From contig DHFW01000025.1 in the NCBI GenBank assembly GCA_002402465.1, positions 1-62,218 on the forward strand: DNA of 62,218 nt, in the 5' to 3' direction. The position numbers and the translations under genes are program-made. Under the pieces are notes generated by a model. It saw only the letters and a program-made list of their open reading frames with translations. It ran no database searches and was not told the origin of the DNA. Positions 39,586-49,300 of this stretch are shown one piece after another. Position 1 is the first letter of the stretch; each line of letters opens with the position of its first letter. This stretch comes from Bacteroidales bacterium UBA4814 (GTDB taxonomy: Bacteria > Bacteroidota > Bacteroidia > Bacteroidales > UBA7960).

Positions 39586-41342
39586 TACGCAGTCTTCCTT
39601 TCCTGGATTATGGTTTCAAGTTCTTTTTCGTTTTTCTTAAACTGCTCCGACTCAAATTCAGAATAGTTCATCTGTTTCAGCGAGTTGATCACGCGCTTGA
39701 AATACGGGTTCACCTGTTCGAACGATTCGAACTTGAACTCCATGTTACAGATTTCGAGCACCTTGCCAAGCATAAAATGCTGGCGGGCAAGCGAGGAGGA
39801 GGCATCAATCTTGTCGAAGGCATCCTGCTGAAGAATTACAAAGTCGATCAGTTCGGCCTTCCAGTATTTGAGGTGATAGTCGAGCGGAACACCATCATCG
39901 CCCAGAATGTTGATCTGCTCCTGGGCTTCCTTTCCGCGCAAAAGAATATCCTTGGCTTCAAACACATGCTCGGTCCACTGCGGGGCTACCTTGGTGTTGA
40001 GGTATTCGGTGATCTCCGGATATTCGAGATATTTTGAGTAGCTGTCGATGGGGTCAATGGCAGGATAGCGCTTGCTGTCGGCACGGGCCTGCGAAAGGGC
40101 ATAGAAGCAGCGGGCCGCTTTCTTGGTCGATTCGGTCACGGGCTCCTTGAGGTTACCGCCGGCAGGTGAAACGGTTCCGATAAAGGTAATGGAGCCGGTT
40201 TCGCCATTGTTCAGGTAAACAAAGCCAGCCCTGGAGTAAAAGTTAGATATGATAGCCGGGAGGTCCATTGGGAAGCCGTCGGGTCCGGGAAGTTCTTCCA
40301 TACGGTTCGACATTTCGCGCAGCGCCTGTGCCCAGCGTGAAGTAGAGTCGGCCAGCAGCAGCACTTTCAGGCCCATGGCGCGGTAATACTCGGCAATGGT
40401 CATGGCCGTGTAAACGGAAGCTTCGCGGGCCGCCACGGGCATGTTGGAGGTGTTGGCGATAATGGTGGTGCGTTCCATCAGCTTACGGCCGGTGCGGGGG
40501 TCGTCGAGCTCGGGGAATTCGGTAAAGATCTCCACTACCTCGTTGGCGCGTTCGCCGCAGGCGGCAATGATCACCAGGTCGGCTTCGGCATTCTTCGAGA
40601 GGTTGTGCTGAAGCACCGTCTTGCCCGATCCGAAGGGGCCGGGGATAAAGCCGGTACCGCCCTCGGCAATGGGGTTCAGGGTGTCCATGACGCGGATTCC
40701 AGTTTCGAGGATCTTGAAAGGACGGGGCTTATTTTTATAGGCACGGATGGTCACTTTAACAGGCCACTTCTGCACCATGGTAATTTTAATTTCTTTGCCT
40801 TCCTTGTCGGTTACCACTGCCATGGTGTCGTTTATCTTGTAGTCCCCTTCGGCAGCCACGCTTTTCACGGTGTATTCACCTTCCATTTTGAAAGGCACCA
40901 TGATTTTGTGTGGCATCCAGTTTTCCTTTACCTCACCCAGCCAGCTTCCGGCGGTTACTTTGTCGCCAGGCTGAGCCATCGGAACAAAATGAAAGATTTT
41001 TTCATTATCAAGGGCTTCGGTATATTCACCCCTTTTCAGGAAAACGCCATCCATCTTGTCGAGGTCGTTTTGCAGCCCATCAAAGTTTTTTGATAGCAGA
41101 CCGGGGCCCAGGGTCACTTCGAGCATATGCCCCATAAACTCCACTTCGCTTCCAACCTTTAGCCCGCGGGTGCTTTCAAAAACCTGCACATACACTTTTT
41201 TGCCCATGATCTTGATCACCTCTGCCATCAGGCGGGTGTCGCCATGTTTAATGAAGCAAATCTCGTTTTGTGCAGCCGTGCCCTCGGTTTCAACAATCAC
41301 CAGGTTGGCAATAATTCCGGTTACCTTACCGATTGTACTCAT
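39585..41342 (-). CDS. atpA: V-type ATPase catalytic subunit A
   Basis: A 585-residue catalytic subunit with the V-type bulge domain. The P-loop is GPFGSGKTV, the Walker B region is LLLADSTSRWAQALRE, and GEVKENWMPHKIMVPF is part of the A-specific insertion. It hydrolyses or makes ATP in the soluble head. It follows the DUF2764 gene by 6 bp and overlaps atpB by 1 bp. Confidence 0.97.
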   Translation of the reverse strand: MSTIGKVTGIIANLVIVETEGTAAQNEICFIKHGDTRLMAEVIKIMGKKVYVQVFESTRGLKVGSEVEFMGHMLEVTLGPGLLSKNFDGLQNDLDKMDGVFLKRGEYTEALDNEKIFHFVPMAQPGDKVTAGSWLGEVKENWMPHKIMVPFKMEGEYTVKSVAAEGDYKINDTMAVVTDKEGKEIKITMVQKWPVKVTIRAYKNKPRPFKILETGIRVMDTLNPIAEGGTGFIPGPFGSGKTVLQHNLSKNAEADLVIIAACGERANEVVEIFTEFPELDDPRTGRKLMERTTIIANTSNMPVAAREASVYTAMTIAEYYRAMGLKVLLLADSTSRWAQALREMSNRMEELPGPDGFPMDLPAIISNFYSRAGFVYLNNGETGSITFIGTVSPAGGNLKEPVTESTKKAARCFYALSQARADSKRYPAIDPIDSYSKYLEYPEITEYLNTKVAPQWTEHVFEAKDILLRGKEAQEQINILGDDGVPLDYHLKYWKAELIDFVILQQDAFDKIDASSSLARQHFMLGKVLEICNMEFKFESFEQVNPYFKRVINSLKQMNYSEFESEQFKKNEKELETIIQERKTA

Positions 41343-41348
41343 ATATGT

Positions 41349-42176
41349 TTATTTTTCTGTAAATGATTCGGGTAATTCGTAGCTTGATTGCAATTCTTTG
41401 AGCAGTTTTTTGAACATTTCATTGCCGTGGTCTTTGTCGATGCCCAGCCAGCGCTCGGCCATGCCAAGCTTTATAGTAAATGCCAGTACTTTTTCAATGG
41501 TGAAATATTCGAAGAAAATTTCCTCGTCCAGGTATTTCCAGCGCAGCTCGTCTATGGCTTTTTCGCGTTCCTGTATGTTGTCGTTTCTTACCAGGTTGGC
41601 CAGCTCCTCCAGGTAGTCAATTTCGGCTCCCAGGCCAAAGTCGCGGGCATGGCTCTTGCGGATTATGCCAGCCACCTCGCCGGTTCCAATGATTTGGTAT
41701 TCGTAAGGGATTTCGTATTTGCGGGCCAGTAGCGCAGTTACGATGTTACGGACATTCAGTTCAAACTCAAACCAGTTGCGCAAAAAATCGTTGTTCAGCC
41801 CAAGCATTTGGTCAAAGAACAAGGTGGTCAGTTCGTTTTCGGGGCTCATGTCGGGCATCAGGGGTTCTTTGCTTTTGAATGCCGCAATAAACCGCATCAT
41901 GTATTCGGGCAGGTCGTGGGGTTCCTTGATGTTTTCTTCGAGCCTTTCCTGGCTGTAGTTCCCTCTCTGGTCAAATGGCTTTCCGGCTTTTTGCAAAAGA
42001 TTGAGCAAGTTGGCGTTGTCAAACGGAAGAAAAAGTTTTTCCACCAGCTTGTAATCATCAGGGTGCACTTCTGTTTTCAGTTCTTCCCTGAAAGCCAGTT
42101 GCGAAAACTGCAGCTTGTGCACGTCGATGGTTATGTCCTGAAGGCCTGCTACCAGGTAGTAATAATTTCGCTTCAC
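41349..42176 (-). CDS. DUF2764 protein of the V-type ATPase operon (candidate subunit C counterpart)
   Basis: A 275-residue mainly helical protein of the DUF2764 family, found in Bacteroidetes V-ATPase operons at this position. I start it at GTG 42176 (MKRNYYYLVAGLQDITID), the family's usual opening; a TTG at 42218 is also in frame. No membrane helix or signal. An operon with E, A, B, D, I and K but no recognisable subunit C (AC39/d-like) needs something to connect rotor stalk and proteolipid ring. The helical make-up and size make this protein the obvious candidate. That is inference. Confidence 0.85.
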   Translation of the reverse strand: MKRNYYYLVAGLQDITIDVHKLQFSQLAFREELKTEVHPDDYKLVEKLFLPFDNANLLNLLQKAGKPFDQRGNYSQERLEENIKEPHDLPEYMMRFIAAFKSKEPLMPDMSPENELTTLFFDQMLGLNNDFLRNWFEFELNVRNIVTALLARKYEIPYEYQIIGTGEVAGIIRKSHARDFGLGAEIDYLEELANLVRNDNIQEREKAIDELRWKYLDEEIFFEYFTIEKVLAFTIKLGMAERWLGIDKDHGNEMFKKLLKELQSSYELPESFTEK

Positions 42177-42230
42177 TTGCAAGAGGTTTAGGTTTTTTTG
42201 AAAATCATTTGGGCGCAATTTGCCGCTATG

Positions 42231-42851
42231 CTATTCCTTTTCTGCGTAAAGCATTTCAATAAGCCTGGGACGCAGATAGGCCTTGAAAAAATTCTCAAAA
42301 TCTTCGTCGGCAAATGAGATCATGTAACCTCCTTCTTTTGGGCCAATTTTAAAGCCTGACTTCATGCGGTCGGAGTAATTAACCTCAAGGCCTTTGTCGA
42401 GCAGGTTTTTGGCCTTTTCCTTAAAAAAAGATTCAAATTCTTTCTGCTTTTCAGAGGGAAGCAGCAGACTCAGTTCCACATTTTCCGATTCTTTGGGGTT
42501 CCAATTTTTTACAATGGTCTGAATAATGTCCTGTGTAAAAGCAATGTCTTTGAAAGCACCTTTGGTTTCAGGCTGAATGGTGGCCGACTCAATCATGCCG
42601 GCAATTTTTTGCTTCAGGTCGGAGATGGCTTGGCGCCCGGCCAATTGAAGCTCGTTGAGCGAGTTCTTATGAAGGGTTTCAGCTTCCTTCTCAGCATTTT
42701 TCAAAATGTCATCGGCTTGTTTGCGGGCCTTCCCGATGAGTTCCTCTGCCTGCTTCTTCGCATCGGCCAGAATCTTTTCTGCTTCCTCGTTGGCCTTGTT
42801 GACACCCTCCTGGTAAATTCTTTCGGTTAATTCCTGAAGTTTTGTTTGCAT
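42231..42851 (-). CDS. atpE: V-type ATPase subunit E (peripheral stalk)
   Basis: A 206-residue stalk subunit and first gene of the operon. The ATG at 42851 (MQTKLQELTERIYQEG) fits the family; the frame extends to 42914, but with an unlikely leader. A long N-terminal coiled coil rich in Ala, Glu and Lys (NEEAEKILADAKKQAEELIG) is followed by a globular C-terminal domain (GFKIGPKEGGYMISFADEDF). No separate G/H subunit gene is present to pair with it. Confidence 0.92.
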   Translation of the reverse strand: MQTKLQELTERIYQEGVNKANEEAEKILADAKKQAEELIGKARKQADDILKNAEKEAETLHKNSLNELQLAGRQAISDLKQKIAGMIESATIQPETKGAFKDIAFTQDIIQTIVKNWNPKESENVELSLLLPSEKQKEFESFFKEKAKNLLDKGLEVNYSDRMKSGFKIGPKEGGYMISFADEDFENFFKAYLRPRLIEMLYAEKE

Positions 42852-42973
42852 ATCTGTTTGATTTATAAAGACTTTTCGGAAAATGAATGTGCGAAAATAA
42901 TAAAAGTCCGGCAAACTATAAAACCATTGCCTGAAGTTTTACATATCTTTTGATTGCGAAAATTTTAATACGG

Positions 42974-42981
42974 CAAAGCTA
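42974..42981 (-). promoter_or_regulatory. Predicted -7 promoter box of the V-type ATPase operon
   Basis: Reads TAGCTTTG on the minus strand, exact to TAnnTTTG. The first gene starts at 42851, giving a 5' leader of about 115 nt. A perfect inverted repeat begins 2 bp upstream of the box, where the -33 element should be. Confidence 0.5.
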
Positions 42982-42983
42982 AT

Positions 42984-43023
42984 GTTTTTTTGAATTGTTA
43001 GAATGTTAACAATTCAAAAAAAC
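42984..43023. repeat. Perfect 17-bp inverted repeat over the V-ATPase promoter
   Basis: Left arm GTTTTTTTGAATTGTTA (42984-43000), loop GAATGT, right arm TAACAATTCAAAAAAAC (43007-43023). Every base pairs. The low G+C of the stem makes it a poor terminator. Its position directly upstream of the -7 box suits an operator for a dimeric or tetrameric regulator. Confidence 0.8.
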
Positions 43024-43326
43024 AAGGCTGGCAAGACTTAAAGCCGTTTTGTTTCGGCATACACAGTTTATAATTCTATGTACAAACTCTGTTTTTTAAC
43101 CGGGTTGAAAACGCTTTTCAAACCTAAAAACCGTATTTATGCATTTTTACTATTGGCTCTTTCTGATGTTTTTAAACAATTATTTACAATTCAACGTTAA
43201 ATATATAAATTAAAAAAATTAATTTGTAATTTTTTCTTCAAATGCTTGAACAAAAATTTGTGTTCCGCGTTTAGTACAGTTGTGAATTTTTAAAAGGTAA
43301 AGATTAATAACCCAAAAACAATAGAA

Positions 43327-43995
43327 ATGAGAAGAATCAAGTTTTTATCAGTATTTGCATTTGCAGCCATAGTAATGGCCTCGTGCGGCAGCGGCAGCGA
43401 CAAGAAAGCCGAGATTATCGAAAGGCTTGAAGCCGGCGAGATTCCTGAGGAAGTTACCCGCGCTTATGTTGACGTGAATGCCAGTGAAGTGGCATGGATG
43501 GGTCAGAAAATTACCGGCTCAGGACACAACGGTTCCATCGCAATTAAAGAAGGCGTCATTTATGTTTATGATGGTCAGCTTTGGGGTGGTAATATGGTTA
43601 TTGACATGACCCAGATCGTGGTGCTCGACATTACTGATCCCGAAATGAATGCCCGCCTGAAAGGTCACCTCGAGTCAGACGACTTTTTCAGTGTGGCTAC
43701 TTATCCTGAAGCTATTTTCGAAATCGTTACTTTCGAACCCATCGAAACCGCGGTGGAAGGTGAACCCAACTTCAGGGTTTCAGGCAATCTTACTATTAAG
43801 GACATTACCCACAGCCTGGCTTTCAACGCCATTGTAAACCATGGCGATGGTATTATCAATGCTTATGCCGATTTCGATTTTGACCGTTCGATTTATGACG
43901 TGCGGTTTGGCTCGGGCCGTTTTTTCGATAACCTCGGCGATAACCTGATCAACGATGACATTAACCTGAAGATTAATCTTGTAGCTTCTTACTAA
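43327..43995 (+). CDS. YceI-family lipoprotein
   Basis: A 222-residue predicted lipoprotein: signal MRRIKFLSVFAFAAIVMASC with the lipidated Cys, then a short acidic linker and a YceI domain (about 45-220). Visible YceI features are VAWMGQKITGSGHNGSI, the repeated strands of the lipocalin-like barrel (HLESDDFFSVATYPEAIFE; VSGNLTIKDITHSL) and a late INDDINLKINLVA strand. The family binds isoprenoid-type lipids in a closed barrel; the ligand here is unknown. It is monocistronic, divergent from the V-ATPase operon, and ends in a strong terminator. Confidence 0.92.
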   Translation: MRRIKFLSVFAFAAIVMASCGSGSDKKAEIIERLEAGEIPEEVTRAYVDVNASEVAWMGQKITGSGHNGSIAIKEGVIYVYDGQLWGGNMVIDMTQIVVLDITDPEMNARLKGHLESDDFFSVATYPEAIFEIVTFEPIETAVEGEPNFRVSGNLTIKDITHSLAFNAIVNHGDGIINAYADFDFDRSIYDVRFGSGRFFDNLGDNLINDDINLKINLVASY

Positions 43996-44027
43996 GAGCT
44001 GGATTGTTCTCTTTAAGAAAAGAAACG

Positions 44028-44059
44028 CCCCGGAGTTCTGACTTCGGGGTATTTTTTTT
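44028..44059 (+). terminator. Intrinsic terminator after the YceI gene
   Basis: Stem CCCCGGAGT / ACTTCGGGG (44028-44036 and 44041-44049, one G-T pair) with loop TCTG, followed by TA and eight T. Confidence 0.85.
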
Positions 44060-44188
44060 GCTGGTCTGGCCGGTTTGTTTTAATCGAAAAACTAGCTGTC
44101 GTATCTTTTCAATGAATTTACTGTTTAGCTATCTGGTCGTTTGGTTTTCTAATAAATTTCCGGAGGTATCTTATAGTTGGTTTTTTGA

Positions 44189-44210
44189 TAAATTTGTTTG
44201 GTTAAACCAA
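44189..44210 (+). promoter_or_regulatory. Predicted promoter box and palindrome before the TPR regulator
   Basis: TAAATTTG at 44189-44196 matches the -7 consensus. A perfect 13-bp palindrome TTGGTTAAACCAA (44198-44210) follows immediately, at the expected transcription start. It could be an operator, perhaps for autoregulation. Confidence 0.5.
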
Positions 44211-44222
44211 CACCTTAATTAA

Positions 44223-45905
44223 TTGAAGAAAAGCAGCTGTTTTTTAACTTTTCTTGTGATTCTTTTTTCTGCCCTTTCAGGAAACCTCTCAGGGCAAGAT
44301 ATTCAGAAGCTTGATTCTTTGACTTATCAGCTTGAGATGGCTACTGATGATTCTTTACGTGTGCACTCACTGATCGAAATCTCCCGGGAATACTCTCTGG
44401 ATGATCTTTCCGCGGGACTGCGATATGCCGAAAGGGCATTGGAAACCGCCAGGTTAAGTAAAAACCCCCAGCTTGTATCTATGGCACTTTCTAATATGGG
44501 TTTCGTGTGTTTTCAATATGGCTTGCTCGATTTGGCAGCAAAACACTATTACGAGTTCAGGGATCTGAATAAACAATTGGGAAACAACGATGGAGTGCTC
44601 AGGGGAATGATCAATATCGGATCCATAAAGCTGATGATGCAGAAATTTGAAGAAACCCGCGATGACCTGCTGGATGTAATCAGACTTATTGAAGAAATGG
44701 ATGCTGAAAATTCTGTACCGGATACGTTGCCCCGGGTTGAATTGCCTGCTATTTATAACAACCTGGGTGTTGCCTATGAAAACCTTGGTTTTCCGGAAGA
44801 TGCACTGGAATATTACCTTCGGGGAGCCAGCATTGCCCGGCGTATTCCAGAACAGGAGCTGGTGCTGGCCCGTTTGCTCAACAACTTGGGTAAACTCTAT
44901 GGCGAAATGGGCAGGCCTGATGAAGCACTTATAGCAATGAATGATGCTCTTGACATACGGATGAATGCCGGCGACAGGCATGGACAAGCTTCCTCGTACC
45001 GCAATCTTGGGCAGTTTCATTTTAATCGCGAGGATTATGCTATTGCTTTTGATTATGCCTACAGGGGAATGGCTCTGGCCGAGCGCCTGGGAAGCTTGCA
45101 ATTGCTTATTAATTTCTCAAGCCAGTTGTTTGAGTATTACAATTATCAGAACCAGGCTGATTCAGCGCTAAAGTATCACAAACAGCTCAAAGAATATAGT
45201 GATCAGCTCAATAATGAAGAAACCCATCGGGAGATTACAAGGCTGGAGGTTACTGCACAATTTCAGGAGAGAGAATTACTCAGGCAGATGGAACTACGGA
45301 GAAAGGAACAAAGATATAAACTCAGTGGAGGCTTCGTGCTTCTTATTGCGGTAATTCTCGGACTATTGTTCTTTCTTACGAGAAGCCGTGCCCGCAGATT
45401 GCAACTGGCAAATGAAAACTTCCTGCTAGAGTCGGAGAAAAATCAACTTGTAAGACAAAATCTTGAAAATGAGCTGGAGATTAAAAACAAGGAGCTCACC
45501 ACAAATGTGATGTACCAGATAAGAAAAAATGAACTGGTTAATGAAATCACTCAAAAACTCCTAATGCATAGCCATGGTTTAAACCGTGAGCAACAGGAGC
45601 TCATAAAAGGTATCATCCGTGACCTGGAAAAAACGCAGGATGAATCGGTGTGGCAGGAGTTTGAGTTGCGTTTTCACCAGGTGCATAATGATTTTTATGA
45701 CAAACTGCAACAAATCAATCCTGATTTAAGCCTTAATGAAAGGCGCCTCTGTGCATTCCTGCGTCTTAATATGACCACCAAAGAAATATCTTCCATCACA
45801 GGCCAATCATTGCGCAGTATTGAAGTGGCACGTACACGTTTGCGCAAAAAACTCCACCTCACCAATTCGGAAGTAAATCTCACCGACTATTTGTTGAGCA
45901 TATAG
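44223..45905 (+). CDS. Membrane-spanning TPR regulator with C-terminal LuxR-type HTH
   Basis: A 560-residue one-component regulator. The start is TTG at 44223, directly after an in-frame stop, and it is supported by the signal peptide it creates (MKKSSCFLTFLVILFSALSG). A periplasmic tetratricopeptide array (about 35-340) contains repeats such as AIYNNLGVAYENLGFPEDAL and RLLNNLGKLYGEMGRPDEAL. One membrane helix (about 364-382, VLLIAVILGLLFFL), a cytoplasmic coiled coil and a LuxR-like HTH follow (LSLNERRLCAFLRLNMTTKE, then SLRSIEVARTRLRKKL). This layout is common in Bacteroidetes and would pass a periplasmic signal straight to DNA. The T9SS cargo gene 400 bp downstream is a possible target, by position only. 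Confidence 0.9.
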   Translation: MKKSSCFLTFLVILFSALSGNLSGQDIQKLDSLTYQLEMATDDSLRVHSLIEISREYSLDDLSAGLRYAERALETARLSKNPQLVSMALSNMGFVCFQYGLLDLAAKHYYEFRDLNKQLGNNDGVLRGMINIGSIKLMMQKFEETRDDLLDVIRLIEEMDAENSVPDTLPRVELPAIYNNLGVAYENLGFPEDALEYYLRGASIARRIPEQELVLARLLNNLGKLYGEMGRPDEALIAMNDALDIRMNAGDRHGQASSYRNLGQFHFNREDYAIAFDYAYRGMALAERLGSLQLLINFSSQLFEYYNYQNQADSALKYHKQLKEYSDQLNNEETHREITRLEVTAQFQERELLRQMELRRKEQRYKLSGGFVLLIAVILGLLFFLTRSRARRLQLANENFLLESEKNQLVRQNLENELEIKNKELTTNVMYQIRKNELVNEITQKLLMHSHGLNREQQELIKGIIRDLEKTQDESVWQEFELRFHQVHNDFYDKLQQINPDLSLNERRLCAFLRLNMTTKEISSITGQSLRSIEVARTRLRKKLHLTNSEVNLTDYLLSI

Positions 45906-45934
45906 AATCCATTTAATCAGATGTTTATGATTTG

Positions 45935-45963
45935 CTGTAGCACTTTTGTTGCAGTGTTTTTTT
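45935..45963 (+). terminator. Possible intrinsic terminator after the TPR regulator
   Basis: Stem CTGTAGC / GTTGCAG (45935-45941 and 45948-45954, two G-U pairs) with loop ACTTTT; TG and seven T follow. Confidence 0.5.
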
Positions 45964-46044
45964 GTGCTGTGGCAGCTAAGTGCAGTATGAAAATTTGCTT
46001 CCACCCAATCCTGTGGCGTATCATTGCAGAAAATCTTAATTGCA

Positions 46045-46245
46045 ATGCCGGCTCAAAGATCTTCCGGAAAGAAAAAGGTAGTTAAAGAAAAAACTGAATC
46101 AACCGATTTGGATTTAGAGATATTGCTGGAGCAAATGAAGCTGAAGAATGAAGCTTTGAAAAAGATCTATGATTTTTTCGGGAAGGAAAAAAAGAACTCC
46201 CTGATAAAAAAGATAACACCCGATAACCTGCTGATATTTGAATGA
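46045..46245 (+). CDS. Small charged protein of unknown function
   Basis: A 66-residue protein from the ATG at 46045 (MPAQRSSGKKKVVKEKTEST); a TTG at 46024 is also in frame. A basic N-terminus is followed by an acidic helix (LDLEILLEQMKLKNEALKKI) and a basic tail. No signal peptide or membrane helix. No recognised domain; the helical pattern could support a small coiled-coil partner. It lies between the TPR regulator and the T9SS cargo gene, in the same direction. Confidence 0.5.
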   Translation: MPAQRSSGKKKVVKEKTESTDLDLEILLEQMKLKNEALKKIYDFFGKEKKNSLIKKITPDNLLIFE

Positions 46246-46315
46246 ATGGTTATAAAGCTTTAATAACTAAACCAGATTCGCCTCATAAGGCAATTTTTTA
46301 ACTAAAACCAGATAA

Positions 46316-49300
46316 ATGATGAAAGCAAAATTACTTTTTACGTTCTTAACAGCACTGTTATTTCTGTGCGTGAAGCCGGCCATGGCCGATTATCCCTTTA
46401 TTGAAAATTTTGAAGGAAGCGAGGGTATTCCTTCAGGATGGACGGTATACAACCAGGCTGGAGATGTAACCTGGGAAATTACTTCCAACAATAACCATAC
46501 ACCCAACGGTTCACAATCAGCTTTACACTATTATGCTTCAGGATTTCAGGATGGTTGGCTGGTAACACCACAAATCAGCATGCCGGCAGAAGGATTTTTC
46601 TTTTTAACCTTCTGGCATTTCAATGGCGATGCATTTTACTATGGCAAAAACAGCGTGCTGGTTAGTTCCGGCAGTCCTGATCCTGCTGATAATGATTATG
46701 TGGAATTATGGACAGTTGCCGAAGTAACCAATCAGTGGGTTCAGGTCATTATTAATTTGGAAGATTATGCAGGTGAAGATATTTATATTGCTTTTCGTTA
46801 TGAAGGGAATTATGCTCACTACTGGTTCGTTGATGATATTGCCCTGGGCGAAGAGCTTGATACTGATCCTGTGATGGTGATTATACCACAAGAAATTGAA
46901 CAGTCAGTTTCCCAGACCGGCACATCCACCAACAGGATCAATATTCATAATGAAGGTATTGGTGCTCTTACCTTTGAGATTGAAGTGGATTATTTGGATG
47001 AGGAAGGATGGTTGACAATCGATCCGGTCTCAGGCTCTGTTGCAGGTAATTCAGGCCAAATCGTTCAACTCAATTTCCACGGAATGGGGCTGGATTTTGG
47101 TTCTTATACTGCCAGCATTATTGTTACTTCCAATGATGCTGAAAATCCGGAAGTTACTATTCCGGTTACCATGAATGTAATAGATGTAACTCCAGTAAAT
47201 CTGGTTGTTTTACAAAATGCATATACTTTCCCAATAGCCATTTCCGAAAACGGACAACATGTAGTTGGAACACCTTTTGGCGGGCAGTCAGGCTATTACT
47301 GGTCAGAAGCAACCGGAGTAATGAATATTGCAGGAGATGTCAACGGTGTTTCAAATTCAGGTGAGGTTGTTGTAACCTACAGAGATCCGAATCTTTTGTA
47401 CAATGGAAATCCGGTGCAGGTTACAGGTCGCTGGAGCCCTGATAATACTGATTTTGAGTATCTGGGAATAAACCCTGCAGTACCCGAATTTTTCATGACG
47501 GATTATAATAACGGATGGGGAATATCATCTGATGGAAAAATTGTGGGTATGCAGTATTCTCCTCCTTATCAATACAAAGCCTTCAGCTGGACAGAAGAAG
47601 ATGGTTATGATAATATTGGCGTCCATCCTTCATTGCCCGAGGGTAACCGCCCCAATGGTATTAATGCCAATGGTGAAGTTGTTTACGGCTGGGGGGTAAC
47701 AACAGGTGCGAGCCGCTCACCGCTGATCTGGCATAATAATGAAATAATATTTATTGACCAAAACGCCGGGGGCGAAGCAAATGCAGCTTCTCCAAACGGG
47801 TCGTATGTTACCGGAACCAGGGCAGGCGAAGGTTTTCTCTGGAATTCCAATACCGGTGCAACCATTTATTTTGAAAATACTCTCAATCCTGGCAGCATCA
47901 ACCCCGCTGCAGTTACTAATGATGGTTGGGTTTTTGGTTTTACTGCCGAAGGCTTTCCTCCGTTTCCTGACCTAAGAAGAGCTTTTGTAAGGAATCCCAG
48001 CGGAACATTAACCACCTTCAATGATTACGCTGTTAACCGTGGCTGGTTTGATTCAGCCGACTGGACTTTCTACGCTATCAGTGGTGTTTCGGGTGATGGC
48101 AACCGCTTCATTGGCGCCGGTATCGACCGTGATGGCAATAATGTAAGTTTTATGATTGACTTTGCTCCGGCTCAGCCTGTTATTGAAGTGGATCCTTTAA
48201 GTCTGAGCGAAACCCTGGATATGGGGGAAGCTTCAGAACAAACGCTTGAAATTTCCAATCCCGGCGATGGTACCCTTACTTACAATGCAGTTATTCAGTA
48301 TGTGGTTGATGATGCAAAAGTACAGGAAGTACCTGTAGGCAGAACAAAATTTGCTGATAGAGGAAATCTGCAACTTGACAAAAAGGAAGGTACCGATGGT
48401 TTCCATCCTGCAAGCAAAGCCAATGATAAAAATGACGTAATTTTGAATTACGATGGCGCCAATGTGGATGCTATTGGTCTGATTGCCGGTGGTACTTTCT
48501 ACGGCGCAGCCCGCTATCCTTCGCAAATGGTGGCTCCTTTTGGTGGATATTTGCTTGAATCAGTTGATGTTTATTTAGGAGATGTTCCAACTGAAATTAA
48601 ACTTATGATTTGGGATGCAGGTACAACCACAACACCCGGTGTGCTTTTGCATGAACAGGTATTTACACCCGCTGCGGCAAGCTGGAATACCGTAGAACTG
48701 GATGAAGTTTTGAAAGTTAGTGGTGCTGATCTTTGGGTTGGTTTTATGATAACCCACGATGCAGGAGTTTATGTTTTAGGAATTGATGGGGGCCCGGCCA
48801 TTTTGGATGGTAATCTGCTTACACAGGATCCGGCCCAATGGGAACATCTTTCAGATTACGGACTGAACGGAAACTGGAATATTCGTGCCAGATTGCAGTA
48901 TGATGGCGTACAGTGGCTTACCATAAATCCTGCATCAGGGAACGTTGAGGAAGATCAAAGTCAAATTGTTACCGTAAGCTTCGATGCCACAGACCTTGAG
49001 CCTGGAACTTATACAGCCAACATCAGGATCAATAATAATTCTATTAATGAAGGACTGGTTATTGTACCTGTTACCCTTGAAGTTACCGGATTACCCATGT
49101 ACACCCTTACCCTGCTTGTTCAACCTGAAGAGTCAGGTACTGTAAGTGGGGCTGGTACTTATATTGCTGGTACGACCGTAACGGTAAATGCAGTTCCAAA
49201 CGATGGTTTTATTTTCGTGGCATGGACTGATGCAGATGAAAATATTGTTTCAGAGGTAGCTGAAAATGAGATTACTATTTCCGCAGATATTACACTCATT

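Larger units (their letters stand above)
42852..43326 (-). other. 475-bp divergent region between the V-ATPase operon and the YceI gene
   Basis: AT-rich non-coding sequence. It contains the V-ATPase promoter box (42974-42981) and the large inverted repeat (42984-43023) on the operon side. The YceI side is mostly A/T runs with no exact TAnnTTTG box; TACAGTTG at 43275-43282 is the nearest match. No RNA gene was recognised. Confidence 0.55.

Noticed and set aside
43275..43282. TACAGTTG as promoter of the YceI gene
   Set aside because: One mismatch to the -7 box and a 14-bp spacing to the nearest TTTG; not convincing.
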